A stretch of DNA of 64,000 nucleotides. Origin: Marivivens niveibacter (GTDB lineage Bacteria; Pseudomonadota; Alphaproteobacteria; Rhodobacterales; Rhodobacteraceae). The notes below the pieces were generated by a model. That model made no database searches. It was given only the letters and a program-made list of their open reading frames with translations, and was not told where the DNA came from. This document shows positions 1 through 8,884 of the stretch, one piece after another; position 1 is the stretch's first letter, and each line of letters starts with the position of its first letter. The DNA is taken from contig NZ_MSPP01000002.1 of assembly GCF_002150005.2 (NCBI RefSeq), forward strand, positions 310,001 through 374,000, given 5' to 3'. The position numbers and the translations under genes are program-made.

Positions 1-74
1 TGACTAAAGCTCTGCTTTACGTTTCCAGAACCGCCACGCAGGCCAAGAGGTTTTTTTCCGTCGTTATCGCTCAT
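1..74 (-). CDS. infB: Translation initiation factor IF-2 (N-terminal fragment, cut by window edge)
   Basis: Only the first 24 codons are in the window: the reading begins MSDNDGKKPLGLRGGSG and continues to the left edge. The short LGLRGG...VKQSFS opening is the usual start of alphaproteobacterial IF-2, the GTPase that brings initiator tRNA to the 30S subunit. The start codon overlaps the stop of the preceding ylxR-type gene in an ATGA arrangement, so the two are translationally coupled. Position at the end of a rimP-nusA-ylxR-infB run confirms the identity although the GTPase domain itself is not visible. Confidence 0.9.
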   Translation of the reverse strand, partial: MSDNDGKKPLGLRGGSGNVKQSFS

Positions 75-706
75 CTAGCTTCTTTTTCCTTTCCGGTGGC
101 CGAATTGCCGCCGTCAGTTACACGCATGCTTTTCAGCTTTGCGGCTTCCTCTACAACACGGTCGCTGAGTCCACCAGTAGAGAGCGCGCCATGTATCACA
201 CTTTGCCGTCCAAAAGCCAAACCCAATTCGTCGGCTGTCAGGCAATCGAAGTAACGGGCGCCTTGCGGCGTCCATAATTTTGCTTTGCCACGTTCTGATC
301 CGTCGCATGCTTGCAGCAGAACGCGAACACGTGCGCTCCCTGCGAGCCAATCTTTGACCTTTTCAAATCCACAGACCGCCAGACCCGCCTTGCGGGCCAA
401 TGCGATCAGGTCAGTAACACGGCGAGCCAACTGGCGTTCGACTTCATTCGCCAGATTGTCAGGCACGGTAACTTGTGCCTTTGCGGATCGGGAAAACTGT
501 CCCTTGCCGGCTTGGCTGATCGCATCGCGGGTAGCAGTCACCCACATGCCGCGACCGGGCAGTTTTTCCATGACATCAGGATAGACCGAATTATCAGGCC
601 CAACCACAAACCGAACCAAACCAGCTGTTGGTTGGACTTCGCCGGTGACGATGCACCGACGTTCCGGGTCTGCGCCCCTGTCCTTATGTTGTCCGCCGCG
701 CGTCAA
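71..706 (-). CDS. ylxR: RNA-binding protein, YlxR (DUF448) domain fused to an L7Ae-like domain
   Basis: 211 residues. Residues about 16-75 form the YlxR/DUF448 domain (RRCIVTG, then LPGRGMWV), a small basic fold thought to bind RNA; residues about 97-190 resemble the L7Ae/L30e RNA-binding fold (LIALARKAGLAVCG). The longer two-domain form is typical of Alphaproteobacteria, whereas the Bacillus protein is YlxR alone. The start is a TTG preceded by a GGGGG ribosome site; no ATG exists before the conserved domain. The gene lies between nusA and infB, 19 bp after nusA, and overlaps infB by 4 bp. Its exact role in the nusA operon is not established. Confidence 0.88.
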   Translation of the reverse strand: MTRGGQHKDRGADPERRCIVTGEVQPTAGLVRFVVGPDNSVYPDVMEKLPGRGMWVTATRDAISQAGKGQFSRSAKAQVTVPDNLANEVERQLARRVTDLIALARKAGLAVCGFEKVKDWLAGSARVRVLLQACDGSERGKAKLWTPQGARYFDCLTADELGLAFGRQSVIHGALSTGGLSDRVVEEAAKLKSMRVTDGGNSATGKEKEAR

Positions 707-725
707 TTACAAGGCCCCCGAGGAA

Positions 726-2324
726 TTACTCCTCGGCCTCCTCTTCTTCAACGTCCGCGGTCAGCTCTTCTGGATCGACCCAACCCAGCATAACACGAGC
801 GGTCATGATCAGGTTCTGAGCTTCTTCAAGGCTCACATCGAATTTTTCCAGAACGCCGTCGTCTTTGACGCGTTCACCGTTCACGGTGGTCCAGCCACCA
901 GCCAGTTCCCAGTCCGCGCAGGTTGCGAAATCTTCTAGCGATTTCACGCCGTCTTCGGCCAAGGCTTCGACCATTTGCGGTGTCAGACCATCAAACGTGA
1001 TTAGGCTGTCTTCGACGCCCATAGCGCGTGCAGCTTCCAATGCTTTGGCAGCTTGCGCTTCTAGGTAGTCACGTGCACGTGCCTGCAGTTCGTTTGCGGT
1101 GTCTTCGTCAACACCGTCGATGACCAGCAGTTCGTCCAATTCAACATAGGCGACTTCTTCTAGGCTGGTGAAGCCTTCGGCAACCAGCAACTGAGCAAAG
1201 AATTCGTCCAAATCCAAGGTTTCGACGAACAGTTTCGTGCGCACCTCGAATTCGGCCTGACGGCGCTTGGATTCTTCTTCTTCGGTCATGATGTCGATGT
1301 CCAGACCGGTCAGCTGGGATGCCAGACGTACGTTCTGACCACGGCGACCAATCGCCAGCGACAGCTGCTCTTCTGGGACGACGACTTCGATTTTGCCGGC
1401 TTCTTCGTCCAGAACAACCTTGGAAACCTCTGCAGGCTGCAGCGCGTTCACAAGGAAGGTTGGCATATCTTCGTTCCACGGGATGATGTCGATCTTTTCA
1501 CCCTGCAGTTCGTTCACAACGGCCTGAACGCGGCTACCGCGCATACCGACGCACGCGCCAACAGGATCGATCGAACCGTCGCTCGATAGTACAGCGATTT
1601 TCGCGCGCGAACCTGGGTCACGAGCCACCGCTTTGATCTCGATGATGCCTTCGTAGATTTCAGGCACTTCCATTTTGAACAGTTCGGCCATGAATTCCGG
1701 CGCGGTACGCGACAGGAAGATCTGAGGGCCACGCTGTTCGCGGCGCACGTCTTTGACGTAGGCACGAATACGGTCGCCAGGGCGGTATGCCTCGCGGCCA
1801 ATTTTTTCGTTGCGGCGCAGGACAGCTTCGCCAGCGCCCACATCGACGATCACGTTGCCATATTCTTCGCGCTTCACAGCAGCGTTGATAATGGTGCCGT
1901 TCTTGTCTTTGAATTCTTCGTACTGCTTGTCACGCTCTGCTTCGCGGACTTTTTGCAGGATAACCTGTTTTGCAGACTGCGCAGCAATACGGCCCAGTTC
2001 AACTGGCGGCACTTCTTCGGAATAGATGTCGCCAACCTGTGGGTTATCCATGTACTGACGCGCCTGTTCGACGGTCATTTCAGCCTGATAGTTTTCCAGC
2101 TCTTCATCTTCGACGACGGTGCGCACGCGGGTGAATGTCGCGCGACCCGTTTTGCGGTCGATGGATACACGAATATCCATTTCCGAACCGTAGCGGGACT
2201 TCGCGGCGCGAGCCAGCGACTCTTCCATTGCTTCGACAACCAGACCTGGGTCGATCATCTTTTCGCGTGCAACAGCTTCGGCAGTTTGAAGCAGCTCTAG
2301 CTGGTTAGCAGAGGTAAATGCCAT
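726..2324 (-). CDS. nusA: Transcription termination/antitermination factor NusA
   Basis: 532 residues, the usual length for alphaproteobacterial NusA. Domain order: an N-terminal RNA polymerase-binding region (1-130), an S1 domain (about 142-206), two KH domains (about 228-345, with the loops GMRGSR and IGRRGQNV), then helix-hairpin-helix acidic repeats (about 370-500) and a very acidic tail. NusA binds RNA polymerase and nascent RNA, promotes pausing and intrinsic termination, and takes part in rRNA antitermination. It starts 5 bp after rimP and is followed closely by ylxR and infB, the conserved operon order. Confidence 0.97.
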   Translation of the reverse strand: MAFTSANQLELLQTAEAVAREKMIDPGLVVEAMEESLARAAKSRYGSEMDIRVSIDRKTGRATFTRVRTVVEDEELENYQAEMTVEQARQYMDNPQVGDIYSEEVPPVELGRIAAQSAKQVILQKVREAERDKQYEEFKDKNGTIINAAVKREEYGNVIVDVGAGEAVLRRNEKIGREAYRPGDRIRAYVKDVRREQRGPQIFLSRTAPEFMAELFKMEVPEIYEGIIEIKAVARDPGSRAKIAVLSSDGSIDPVGACVGMRGSRVQAVVNELQGEKIDIIPWNEDMPTFLVNALQPAEVSKVVLDEEAGKIEVVVPEEQLSLAIGRRGQNVRLASQLTGLDIDIMTEEEESKRRQAEFEVRTKLFVETLDLDEFFAQLLVAEGFTSLEEVAYVELDELLVIDGVDEDTANELQARARDYLEAQAAKALEAARAMGVEDSLITFDGLTPQMVEALAEDGVKSLEDFATCADWELAGGWTTVNGERVKDDGVLEKFDVSLEEAQNLIMTARVMLGWVDPEELTADVEEEEAEE

Positions 2325-2329
2325 GTCTC

Positions 2330-2917
2330 TTACTCCTCGTCGCCATCAATGATGGTTTCAACTTCGTCATACTGGGCCTCGTCAATTTGGCCCTTGTCTT
2401 TGCGACCGCGCAGCACTTCGCGGATCAATTCGTCTGTCAGAACCAATTTGGCGTCCGATAGCCATTCGAATTTCAAACCGATGGTGACCTCTTCGGCTTG
2501 ATCATCCAACGTGATCAGCACTTCGTCACCTTCGGTGCCAGCCAACGCGCCTTTGAAACGGCGGCGGCCATCAATCAATTCCGTGGTTTCGATTTTGGCC
2601 GTGTAACCAGCCCATTGGTCGAAATCCTTTAGACGGGTCAACGGACGGTCGATACCGGGCGAAGACACCTCTAGGCTATAGGCTTCGACCACGGGGTCTT
2701 CGACGTCCAGTACGGCGGAAATCGCAGTGCTAATGTTGCCGCAATCGTCCACTTCGATGGTGCCGTCAGGCTTTTGCGCCATAACCTGCAGGATTGTTTC
2801 CTTGGTGCTGGTCATTAGACGCACGCGTACGACTTCGAACCCCATGTCTTCGATGACTGGGGTGATAATGTCTGCAATGCGGCGGTCCATTGCCGCCTTG
2901 GCGATCAGATCGTTCAT
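2330..2917 (-). CDS. rimP: Ribosome maturation factor RimP
   Basis: 195 residues from the ATG at 2917, which has a GGAGAA ribosome site 3-4 bases upstream; the longer reading back to 3013 runs through a terminator hairpin and is not believed. The protein has the RimP N-domain ([18 protein letters not shown], then a VDDCGNIS segment and SSPGIDRPL) and a C-terminal SH3-like domain. RimP assists 30S subunit maturation. It is the first gene of the rimP-nusA-ylxR-infB operon. Confidence 0.95.
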   Translation of the reverse strand: MNDLIAKAAMDRRIADIITPVIEDMGFEVVRVRLMTSTKETILQVMAQKPDGTIEVDDCGNISTAISAVLDVEDPVVEAYSLEVSSPGIDRPLTRLKDFDQWAGYTAKIETTELIDGRRRFKGALAGTEGDEVLITLDDQAEEVTIGLKFEWLSDAKLVLTDELIREVLRGRKDKGQIDEAQYDEVETIIDGDEE

Positions 2918-2932
2918 CTGTTCTCCGAACAC

Positions 2933-2955
2933 AAAAAAACGGGCGCGCGGCCCGT
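2933..2955 (-). terminator. Intrinsic terminator hairpin in the leader of rimP
   Basis: Read on the minus strand, a 6-bp GC stem (2950-2955 with 2939-2944, loop of five) is followed by a run of seven T. It lies about 95 bases after the stop of the upstream binding-protein gene and only about 16 bases before the rimP start, so it could end the upstream transcript or attenuate the rimP operon from a promoter in 2956-3048. Confidence 0.75.
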
Positions 2956-3048
2956 CGATATTTCCCGGTGGAGCGTTAGGCAGTTGCCGTCGGCGCCGCT
3001 GTTGAAACGCCATATAGGACGATTACCGCGAATCTGCAAGGGAAACCG

Positions 3049-4548
3049 TCAGGCCACCCACCAACGTTCGGCAAAACGCGCATTATCCAGCGGCCAAAGG
3101 TTGCCAATTTCATGCGGAGTCGCAATCCGTGTGCTGGTCGCGCCAATCCAATTTGCAAAGGCAGGAATGACCATTCCGCCATCGTCGCGCAGCATTTTTT
3201 GCAAGTCGGCATAGATTTCGCGGCGCAGATCGCTGTCGAATTCCGCACGGCCCGCAATCAACAATTGTTCAAACCGACCATCCGCCCAGCGCGTTTCGTT
3301 CCAAGGGCTGCCCGCCTTGTAGGCCGTGGTCAGCATCCAATCTTCGGTGATGCGGCCCGACCAATAGGTCGCGGACAGTTGCGAATCCGCAGACAAAGCA
3401 TCCAATGTCACATTGATCCCCGCAGCCGCCAGCGTTTCGCGATACCCGTCCGCCATAGGGCGCGGCATCACATCGGCGGAATAGCCCAGCGCCAGATCAA
3501 CGCTATTCACACCCGCCTGACGCAAATGCCACTGCGCGCGGTCAGGATCAAATGGCGTCGGCGCAAGGTCGGCAAAATACGCATTCGCAGGGCCGATCGG
3601 ACTATCGGCGGCGACTCGGCCATGGCCGTGCAGCACATTATCCACGATGCCCTGACGATTAATGCCGTGTTTCATCGCCAAACGCATGTGCGGATCGTCA
3701 AAGGGCGCCTGATCCATACGCATTGCAAACCCGAAATGCATATTTCCAGCGGTTTCCAAAATCCGCATCGTCGGGTGCGTCGACAAACGCGACACGTAAG
3801 ACGGATCAACGCGATCCACCGCATCTACCTGCCCCGTGATCAGCGCATTCATCCGCGCGGCCCGATCGTTCATCGCGATGAATTCAACTCGGTCAAACCA
3901 ACCCGCATCGCCATCTTTGTAATGGCGTTCGACACGACGTCCGACGAATTTCACACCGGGCTGAAACTGTTCAACGCGGTACAGTCCTGTACCAATGCCT
4001 TTGGCAATCGCGGCGTCCATATCTGACGAAGGATAGATGATCAGATGATAATCAGACAAAAGATACGGGAAGTCGGCATTGCCCGAGGTCAGCGTGAACT
4101 GAACACAGTGATCATTCACCGCTGTGATCTGCTGAATTTCATCCACGATAGGGCGCGCGCCAGACTGCGACCTGCGATGCAGATCAAAGGACGCAATCAC
4201 ATCCGCCGCAGTGAAGGTCGCGCCATTGTGAAACGTCACGCCCTGCCGCAAATCGACAGTCCAAATGCGCCCATCCGCAGACGATTCCCACGATTGCGCC
4301 AATTCGCCAATGATGGATCCATCCGCAGATACTTGGGTTAAACAGTCGAAAACTGCACCCTGCGCACAAGCAATCATAAAGCTGTCGGAAAAGGTACGCG
4401 CATCCCAACTATCGGATGCATGTGCCCCAGAAAGGCCGACCGACAAACGCCCACCTTGGCCACGCGCAAACGCTCCGGCGCCAGCCGCGGAAAACACCGC
4501 CGCCGCCATACCATACTGTAGCAATCGTCTACGTTTATAGGTCTGCAA
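3049..4548 (-). CDS. Family 5 (peptide/nickel-type) ABC transporter substrate-binding protein, orphan
   Basis: 499 residues. The N-terminus carries a twin-arginine-like signal (KRRRLLQYG followed by an alanine-rich hydrophobic stretch ending near residue 29), so the mature protein is probably exported folded to the periplasm. The body matches the SBP_bac_5/DppA-OppA class, with the typical LAQSWESSADGRIWTVDLR and FHNGATFTAADV segments near residues 80-120. The start appears to be TTG at 4548 with AAAGGG upstream; the first ATG would remove the twin arginine. No permease or ATPase gene of this class adjoins it, so it is an orphan binding protein and the substrate cannot be told from sequence. 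Confidence 0.82.
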   Translation of the reverse strand: MQTYKRRRLLQYGMAAAVFSAAGAGAFARGQGGRLSVGLSGAHASDSWDARTFSDSFMIACAQGAVFDCLTQVSADGSIIGELAQSWESSADGRIWTVDLRQGVTFHNGATFTAADVIASFDLHRRSQSGARPIVDEIQQITAVNDHCVQFTLTSGNADFPYLLSDYHLIIYPSSDMDAAIAKGIGTGLYRVEQFQPGVKFVGRRVERHYKDGDAGWFDRVEFIAMNDRAARMNALITGQVDAVDRVDPSYVSRLSTHPTMRILETAGNMHFGFAMRMDQAPFDDPHMRLAMKHGINRQGIVDNVLHGHGRVAADSPIGPANAYFADLAPTPFDPDRAQWHLRQAGVNSVDLALGYSADVMPRPMADGYRETLAAAGINVTLDALSADSQLSATYWSGRITEDWMLTTAYKAGSPWNETRWADGRFEQLLIAGRAEFDSDLRREIYADLQKMLRDDGGMVIPAFANWIGATSTRIATPHEIGNLWPLDNARFAERWWVA

Positions 4549-4825
4549 AATGCACGATCCCTTTATCCGCCAAGTCCAAGAACGTTAGACAACCATACCA
4601 TTACGGTCCACTCCTAAAAATCAACTTACCTCGTCTCAGACGGTTAGTTTCCGACATAAATTGGCGCAAAAGCGGTTGAATTGATTTACTTAAACCCAAG
4701 TTTATGTTCTGTTTGCGACATAATGTTATGGGAAGGTGTCGTTTTTACACAACTTCTCAGCATGTCATAGCGTGCAGGCTGATAAAAAAGCTGAACGCAT
4801 AAAAAGATAGTCAGGGAGACTAAAC
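4549..4825. promoter_or_regulatory. Divergent promoter region between two binding-protein genes
   Basis: 277 bases without a credible gene, AT-richer than its surroundings, from which the orphan binding protein (leftward) and the quaternary-amine importer (rightward) are transcribed. No clear operator palindrome was recognised. Confidence 0.5.
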
Positions 4826-5839
4826 GTGAAATTCAACAAACTTGGCGCTGTTGCCGCTATTGCAATGACCTCGGCATTTGCTGGTTCCGCCGCGATGGCT
4901 CAGGAATGTGGTTCGTATACCATGGCAGAATTCAACTGGGCCTCGGCCGAGCTGATGGCTAACGTCGACAAAATCGTACTTGAGGAAGGTTTCGGCTGTG
5001 ACATCGAACTGATCCCAGGCGGCACCACCACCATCTTTGCGTCGATGAACGAAAAGGGCGAACCAGATATTGCTGGCGAACTATGGGTCAACGCCGTGCG
5101 CGATCCGCTGAACGCTGCAATCGAAGAAGGCCGCCTGCATTCGGTTCTGACCGGCCCGATCACTCAGCTGGGCGAAGGCTGGTGGGTGACCGCGCAATTC
5201 GCAGAAGAGCATCCAGAACTGAACACCGTTGAAAAAGTGCTAGAGCACCCAGAGCTGTTCCCATACGCCGAAGATGAATCGCTGGGCGCATTCATGGGCT
5301 GCCCTGCAGGTTGGGGCTGTCAGTTGTCCAACGCACAGCTGTTCCGCGCATTCGACATGGAAGAAAAAGGTTGGACCTTGGTTGATCCAGGTTCGGCAGC
5401 TGGTCTGGACGGCGCAATCGCCAAAGCATCCGAACGTGGCGAACCATGGTTCGGTTACTACTGGGCGCCAACAGCAATCATCGGCAAATACAACATGCAG
5501 CTGCTGGAATGGGAAACCGAATGGGCTGGTTCCGAAAACTGGGACGGCTGTATCGTGAAGCCTGAACAGGAATGTCTGGACCCACAGCCATCGTCCTACA
5601 CCGAATCCGAAGTGCACACCGTTATCACCGATAACCTGATGCAGCAGGGCGGTATCGCAGTGGATTACCTGGAACAGCGCGTATTCCCAGGCGAAATCAT
5701 GAACGCCATGCTGGTTTACATGACTGAAAACCAGGCAACCGGCGAAGACGCTGCTTATGTGTTCCTAGAAGAGCACGAAGACATCTGGACCCAGTGGGTA
5801 ACACCAGAGGCAGCAGAAGCGATCAAATCGGCTCTGTAA
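4826..5839 (+). CDS. Quaternary-amine (glycine betaine/proline/TMAO class) ABC transporter, periplasmic binding protein
   Basis: 337 residues with a Sec signal peptide ending AMA near residue 25. The fold is the ProX/OpuAC class: residues 65-90 hold GTTTIFASM and PDIAGELW, and the protein is rich in tryptophans (38, 87, 119, 120, 163, 208, 213, 239) as expected for an aromatic cage that binds a trimethylammonium head group. Six cysteines (28, 58, 159, 165, 242, 250) could form disulfides. The start is a GTG with a GGGAG ribosome site at 4814-4818. It is the first gene of a binding protein-permease-ATPase operon. The same order occurs in glycine betaine and in TmoXWV trimethylamine N-oxide importers, so the substrate is not settled. 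Confidence 0.88.
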   Translation: MKFNKLGAVAAIAMTSAFAGSAAMAQECGSYTMAEFNWASAELMANVDKIVLEEGFGCDIELIPGGTTTIFASMNEKGEPDIAGELWVNAVRDPLNAAIEEGRLHSVLTGPITQLGEGWWVTAQFAEEHPELNTVEKVLEHPELFPYAEDESLGAFMGCPAGWGCQLSNAQLFRAFDMEEKGWTLVDPGSAAGLDGAIAKASERGEPWFGYYWAPTAIIGKYNMQLLEWETEWAGSENWDGCIVKPEQECLDPQPSSYTESEVHTVITDNLMQQGGIAVDYLEQRVFPGEIMNAMLVYMTENQATGEDAAYVFLEEHEDIWTQWVTPEAAEAIKSAL

Positions 5840-5860
5840 TCTTAGTCTGAACTTTTCGAA

Positions 5861-5884
5861 CGGGGGGCTGCGGCTCCCCGTTTT
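5861..5884 (+). terminator. Intercistronic hairpin after the binding-protein gene
   Basis: An 8-bp stem (5861-5868 with 5873-5880, one G-T pair) followed by TTTT. It lies between the binding protein and permease genes, a usual place for a partial terminator or mRNA-stabilising hairpin that keeps binding protein in excess over membrane subunits. Confidence 0.75.
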
Positions 5885-5931
5885 CGCGTAAATGGTCCGC
5901 CCGTTTCAACGCATAATTACAAGGATACATA

Positions 5932-6816
5932 ATGGAATTCCTGACTGAATTTCCTTCTATGGGGCGACGCGATTTAACGTCGCTTCGTCAGGCAATCGAT
6001 GAAACCTTTCGCAGCTTTTCACGCGCTTATGGTGAATCGCTCGAAAACTTTTTCGACCCGCTGCTGCATTTTCTGATTTGGTTTGAAAAACTACTGCTGG
6101 GAATGCCTTGGCCGCTGTTCCTGATCATCATTGGTGGTCTAGCGTGGCTGGGATCGCGGTCATGGAAAATCACCGTTGCTTCTGTGCTGGCATTTGTCGC
6201 AATCGGCGTGCTGGGCATGTGGGAGGATACGATGGCAACCATGGCAATCATTTCGGTTGCCACGTTGGTCTGCATCGTTGTCGGAATTCCTTTGGGCATC
6301 CTCATGGCGCGGTCCGACCGCACCCAATCTGTCATCACGCCCGTTTTGGACGTGATGCAAACCATTCCATCATTCGTCTACCTGATCCCAGTTGTGATGT
6401 TGCTGGGCATTGGTAAGGTCCCTGGCCTATTGGCGGTCTGCATCTATGCTATCCCGCCGATCGTACGCCTGACCAATCTAGGTATCCGTCTGGTAGACAA
6501 AGACGTGCTAGAGGCCGCCGATGCGTTCGGCGCATCCCCAAAACAAAAACTGCTGGGTGTTCAGGTGCCTTTGGCCCTGCCGAACATTTTCGCAGGCATT
6601 AACCAAACCATCATGATGGCGCTGTCCATGGTCGTGATCGCATCGATGATCGGCGTAAAAGGTTTGGGTGTGCCCGTTCTGCGCGCAGTTTCGAACCAAT
6701 ATCTGGCACTGGGCCTGATGAACGGTCTGGCCATTGTTGCGCTGGCAATCATCTTTGACCGCGTCACACAAAGCTACGGCAAACGACTGCAAGCCTATCG
6801 GGGGCAAAGCAAATGA
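5932..6816 (+). CDS. Quaternary-amine ABC transporter permease, ProW/OpuAB type
   Basis: 294 residues with about six membrane segments between residues 55 and 285. The binding-protein-dependent permease signature (EAADAFGASPKQ with the following LLGVQVPLALPNI, near residues 195-225) is the EAA loop that docks on the ATPase. It forms the inner-membrane channel of the importer encoded by its neighbours. It lies 92 bp after the binding protein gene and overlaps the ATPase start by 4 bp. Confidence 0.9.
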   Translation: MEFLTEFPSMGRRDLTSLRQAIDETFRSFSRAYGESLENFFDPLLHFLIWFEKLLLGMPWPLFLIIIGGLAWLGSRSWKITVASVLAFVAIGVLGMWEDTMATMAIISVATLVCIVVGIPLGILMARSDRTQSVITPVLDVMQTIPSFVYLIPVVMLLGIGKVPGLLAVCIYAIPPIVRLTNLGIRLVDKDVLEAADAFGASPKQKLLGVQVPLALPNIFAGINQTIMMALSMVVIASMIGVKGLGVPVLRAVSNQYLALGLMNGLAIVALAIIFDRVTQSYGKRLQAYRGQSK

Positions 6817-7826
6817 CCCAGACCAAAGTCAGCATCAAAAACCTATACAAAATCTTTGGCAACAACCCCAAAAAGGTGCTGCCAGACGTTAAGGCCGGCA
6901 TGACCAAACCAGAACTGCTGGACAAACATAACCATGTGCTGGGTATCCACGACGTATCGCTGGATATCCCTGAAAAGCAGATTCAGGTTGTCATGGGCCT
7001 GTCGGGGTCGGGTAAATCCACCTTGATCCGCCATATCAATCGCCTAATCGAACCCACCGATGGTGAAATCCTGATCGACGGCGAAAACGTTCTGGCCATG
7101 AACGACACTCAGCTGCGAGAAATGCGCCGCAAAAAGATGGCGATGGTGTTCCAGAAATTTGGCCTGCTACCGCATCGCCGGATTGCGGAAAATGTGGCTT
7201 ACGGTCTGGAAATTCAGGGCGTGCCCGAGGCCGAGGCGCAAAAGCGCGCTCAGCATTGGATCGACCGCGTTGGTCTGACAGGTTACGAAGAGCATTACCC
7301 TGGTCAGCTATCGGGCGGCATGCAACAACGTGTGGGTCTGGCGCGTGCGCTGGCGAACGACGCCGACATCCTGCTCATGGACGAAGCGTTCAGCGCGTTG
7401 GACCCGCTGATCCGTTTCGACATGCAATCGATCCTGCTAGAGCTGCAAAAAGAGCTGCACAAAACGATCATCTTTATCACCCACGACTTGGACGAAGCGT
7501 TACGTCTGGGCGATAACATCGCGATTTTGCGTGATGGCGCGATGATCCAGCAGGGCGATGCGCAGGAAATTGTTCTGAAACCTGCCGATGATTACATCGC
7601 AGATTTCACCAAGGACATTAACCGCGCCAAGGTGATCCGCCTGACGGGTCTGAAATCGCCAGTTTCGGGTTATAACGGCCCGACCTTACCTGGATCCACG
7701 GTATTGGAAGAGGCGCTATCGCCTCTGGCCCAAGCCCCAGACCAGACCATCGGGGTGACGGATAAAACCGGCGCAGTCACAGGAACGGTCAACCTGACCC
7801 AAGCCATCGAGGCGCTACACGGTTAA
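6813..7826 (+). CDS. Quaternary-amine ABC transporter ATPase, ProV/OpuAA type
   Basis: 337 residues. Walker A GLSGSGKST (about residues 68-76), the ABC signature LSGGMQQR, Walker B ILLMDEAFSALD and the H-loop THD are all present. A ProV-type N-terminal extension (KIFGNNPKK ... LLDKHNHVLGIHDVSL) precedes Walker A, and the C-terminal part after residue 250 is a short, probably incomplete CBS-like regulatory region, shorter than the tandem CBS of E. coli ProV (about 400 residues). It powers uptake of the osmolyte or methylated amine. Confidence 0.93.
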   Translation: MTQTKVSIKNLYKIFGNNPKKVLPDVKAGMTKPELLDKHNHVLGIHDVSLDIPEKQIQVVMGLSGSGKSTLIRHINRLIEPTDGEILIDGENVLAMNDTQLREMRRKKMAMVFQKFGLLPHRRIAENVAYGLEIQGVPEAEAQKRAQHWIDRVGLTGYEEHYPGQLSGGMQQRVGLARALANDADILLMDEAFSALDPLIRFDMQSILLELQKELHKTIIFITHDLDEALRLGDNIAILRDGAMIQQGDAQEIVLKPADDYIADFTKDINRAKVIRLTGLKSPVSGYNGPTLPGSTVLEEALSPLAQAPDQTIGVTDKTGAVTGTVNLTQAIEALHG

Positions 7827-7831
7827 AAAAC

Positions 7832-7857
7832 AAACGGCCCCACGCGGGGCCGTTTTT
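7832..7857. terminator. Shared bidirectional intrinsic terminator
   Basis: A perfect 10-bp stem (7832-7841 with 7846-7855, four-base loop) with A-tract on one side and T-tract on the other, so it works in both directions. It ends the importer operon (plus) and overlaps the stop codon of the proline iminopeptidase gene (minus). Confidence 0.92.
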
Positions 7858-8830
7858 ATTGGTGGGCGGCAATATCATCCATGATCCGCACCAATTCGCG
7901 CGTAATCCCTGGTTCGGATAGCGCATGACCCGCATGGGGGATCATCCGCAAACGCGACCCGCTCCACGCTTTGTGCAGGCGATAAGCCGACTGCGGTGGG
8001 CAAATCATATCGTAGCGTCCTTGCACGATGAACCCGTCGATGCCGTGCAATTTATCCATGTTATTCAAGATGGCCGTGTCTTCGGTCAGGAACCCATTGT
8101 TGATAAAGTAATGGTTTTCCAAACGCGCGAACATGCGGGCGAAATAGGCGGGCACTTCGCCGCTAAATCCATTGGACTCCATCGACGCCAATGCGTTTTC
8201 CCACAACGTCCAAGCTCGTGCAAATTTCGCCTCAACCATAGAATCGGCGCCAAACAGACGCTTGTGATAGGCTGAAATCAGATCGTGACGCTCTTCTTCG
8301 GGGACCATACCGACAAATTTGTCCCATAGATCAGGCCAAAACGCGCCAACGCCGCCGCCATAGAACCAATCCAGTTCGGGTTGCGTCATCAGGAACACCC
8401 CGCGCAGGACAATGCCGCGCACATGTTCGGGATGCGTCTGCGCGTAAATCAACGACAGCGTTGCGCCCCAGCTGCCGCCAAAGGTGTACCAGCTGTCGAT
8501 CTCTAAACGGTCGCGGATCACCTCCATATCGGCGACCAGATGCCATGTGGTGTTGTGTTCCACGCAGGCACTGGGGGTTGATCGGCCACATCCGCGCTGA
8601 TCGAACAAAATGATACGGTACACTTCAGGATCGAAATAGCGGCGCATCGCGGGGCTGCATCCCCCACCGGGACCGCCATGCACGACGATCACGGGCACGC
8701 CATCTGGACGTCCGCATTGTTCGACATAAATGTGGTGCCCGTCCCCCACGTTCAGCATCTGCTGGTCAAATGGGTCAATCGGGGGGTAAAGGTGCGGCAC
8801 AGCGCGTCTTTGACCTGAAGTTCTATCCAT
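7856..8830 (-). CDS. pip: Proline iminopeptidase
   Basis: 324 residues from the ATG at 8830 (AGGTGG ribosome site); an 18-base longer GTG start is less likely. An alpha/beta hydrolase of peptidase family S33: oxyanion loop HGGPGGG at 51-57, nucleophile in GGSWG (Ser120), and a late HAGHA histidine near residue 300. The enzyme removes N-terminal proline from short peptides in the cytoplasm. It is a single gene, convergent with the importer operon and divergent from ubiG with a 54-bp gap. Confidence 0.93.
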   Translation of the reverse strand: MDRTSGQRRAVPHLYPPIDPFDQQMLNVGDGHHIYVEQCGRPDGVPVIVVHGGPGGGCSPAMRRYFDPEVYRIILFDQRGCGRSTPSACVEHNTTWHLVADMEVIRDRLEIDSWYTFGGSWGATLSLIYAQTHPEHVRGIVLRGVFLMTQPELDWFYGGGVGAFWPDLWDKFVGMVPEEERHDLISAYHKRLFGADSMVEAKFARAWTLWENALASMESNGFSGEVPAYFARMFARLENHYFINNGFLTEDTAILNNMDKLHGIDGFIVQGRYDMICPPQSAYRLHKAWSGSRLRMIPHAGHALSEPGITRELVRIMDDIAAHQ

Positions 8831-8884
8831 GGTCCACCTATATAGCACCTCGTGCGTTCAATCCATCACCGCAAAGGTTCACAA

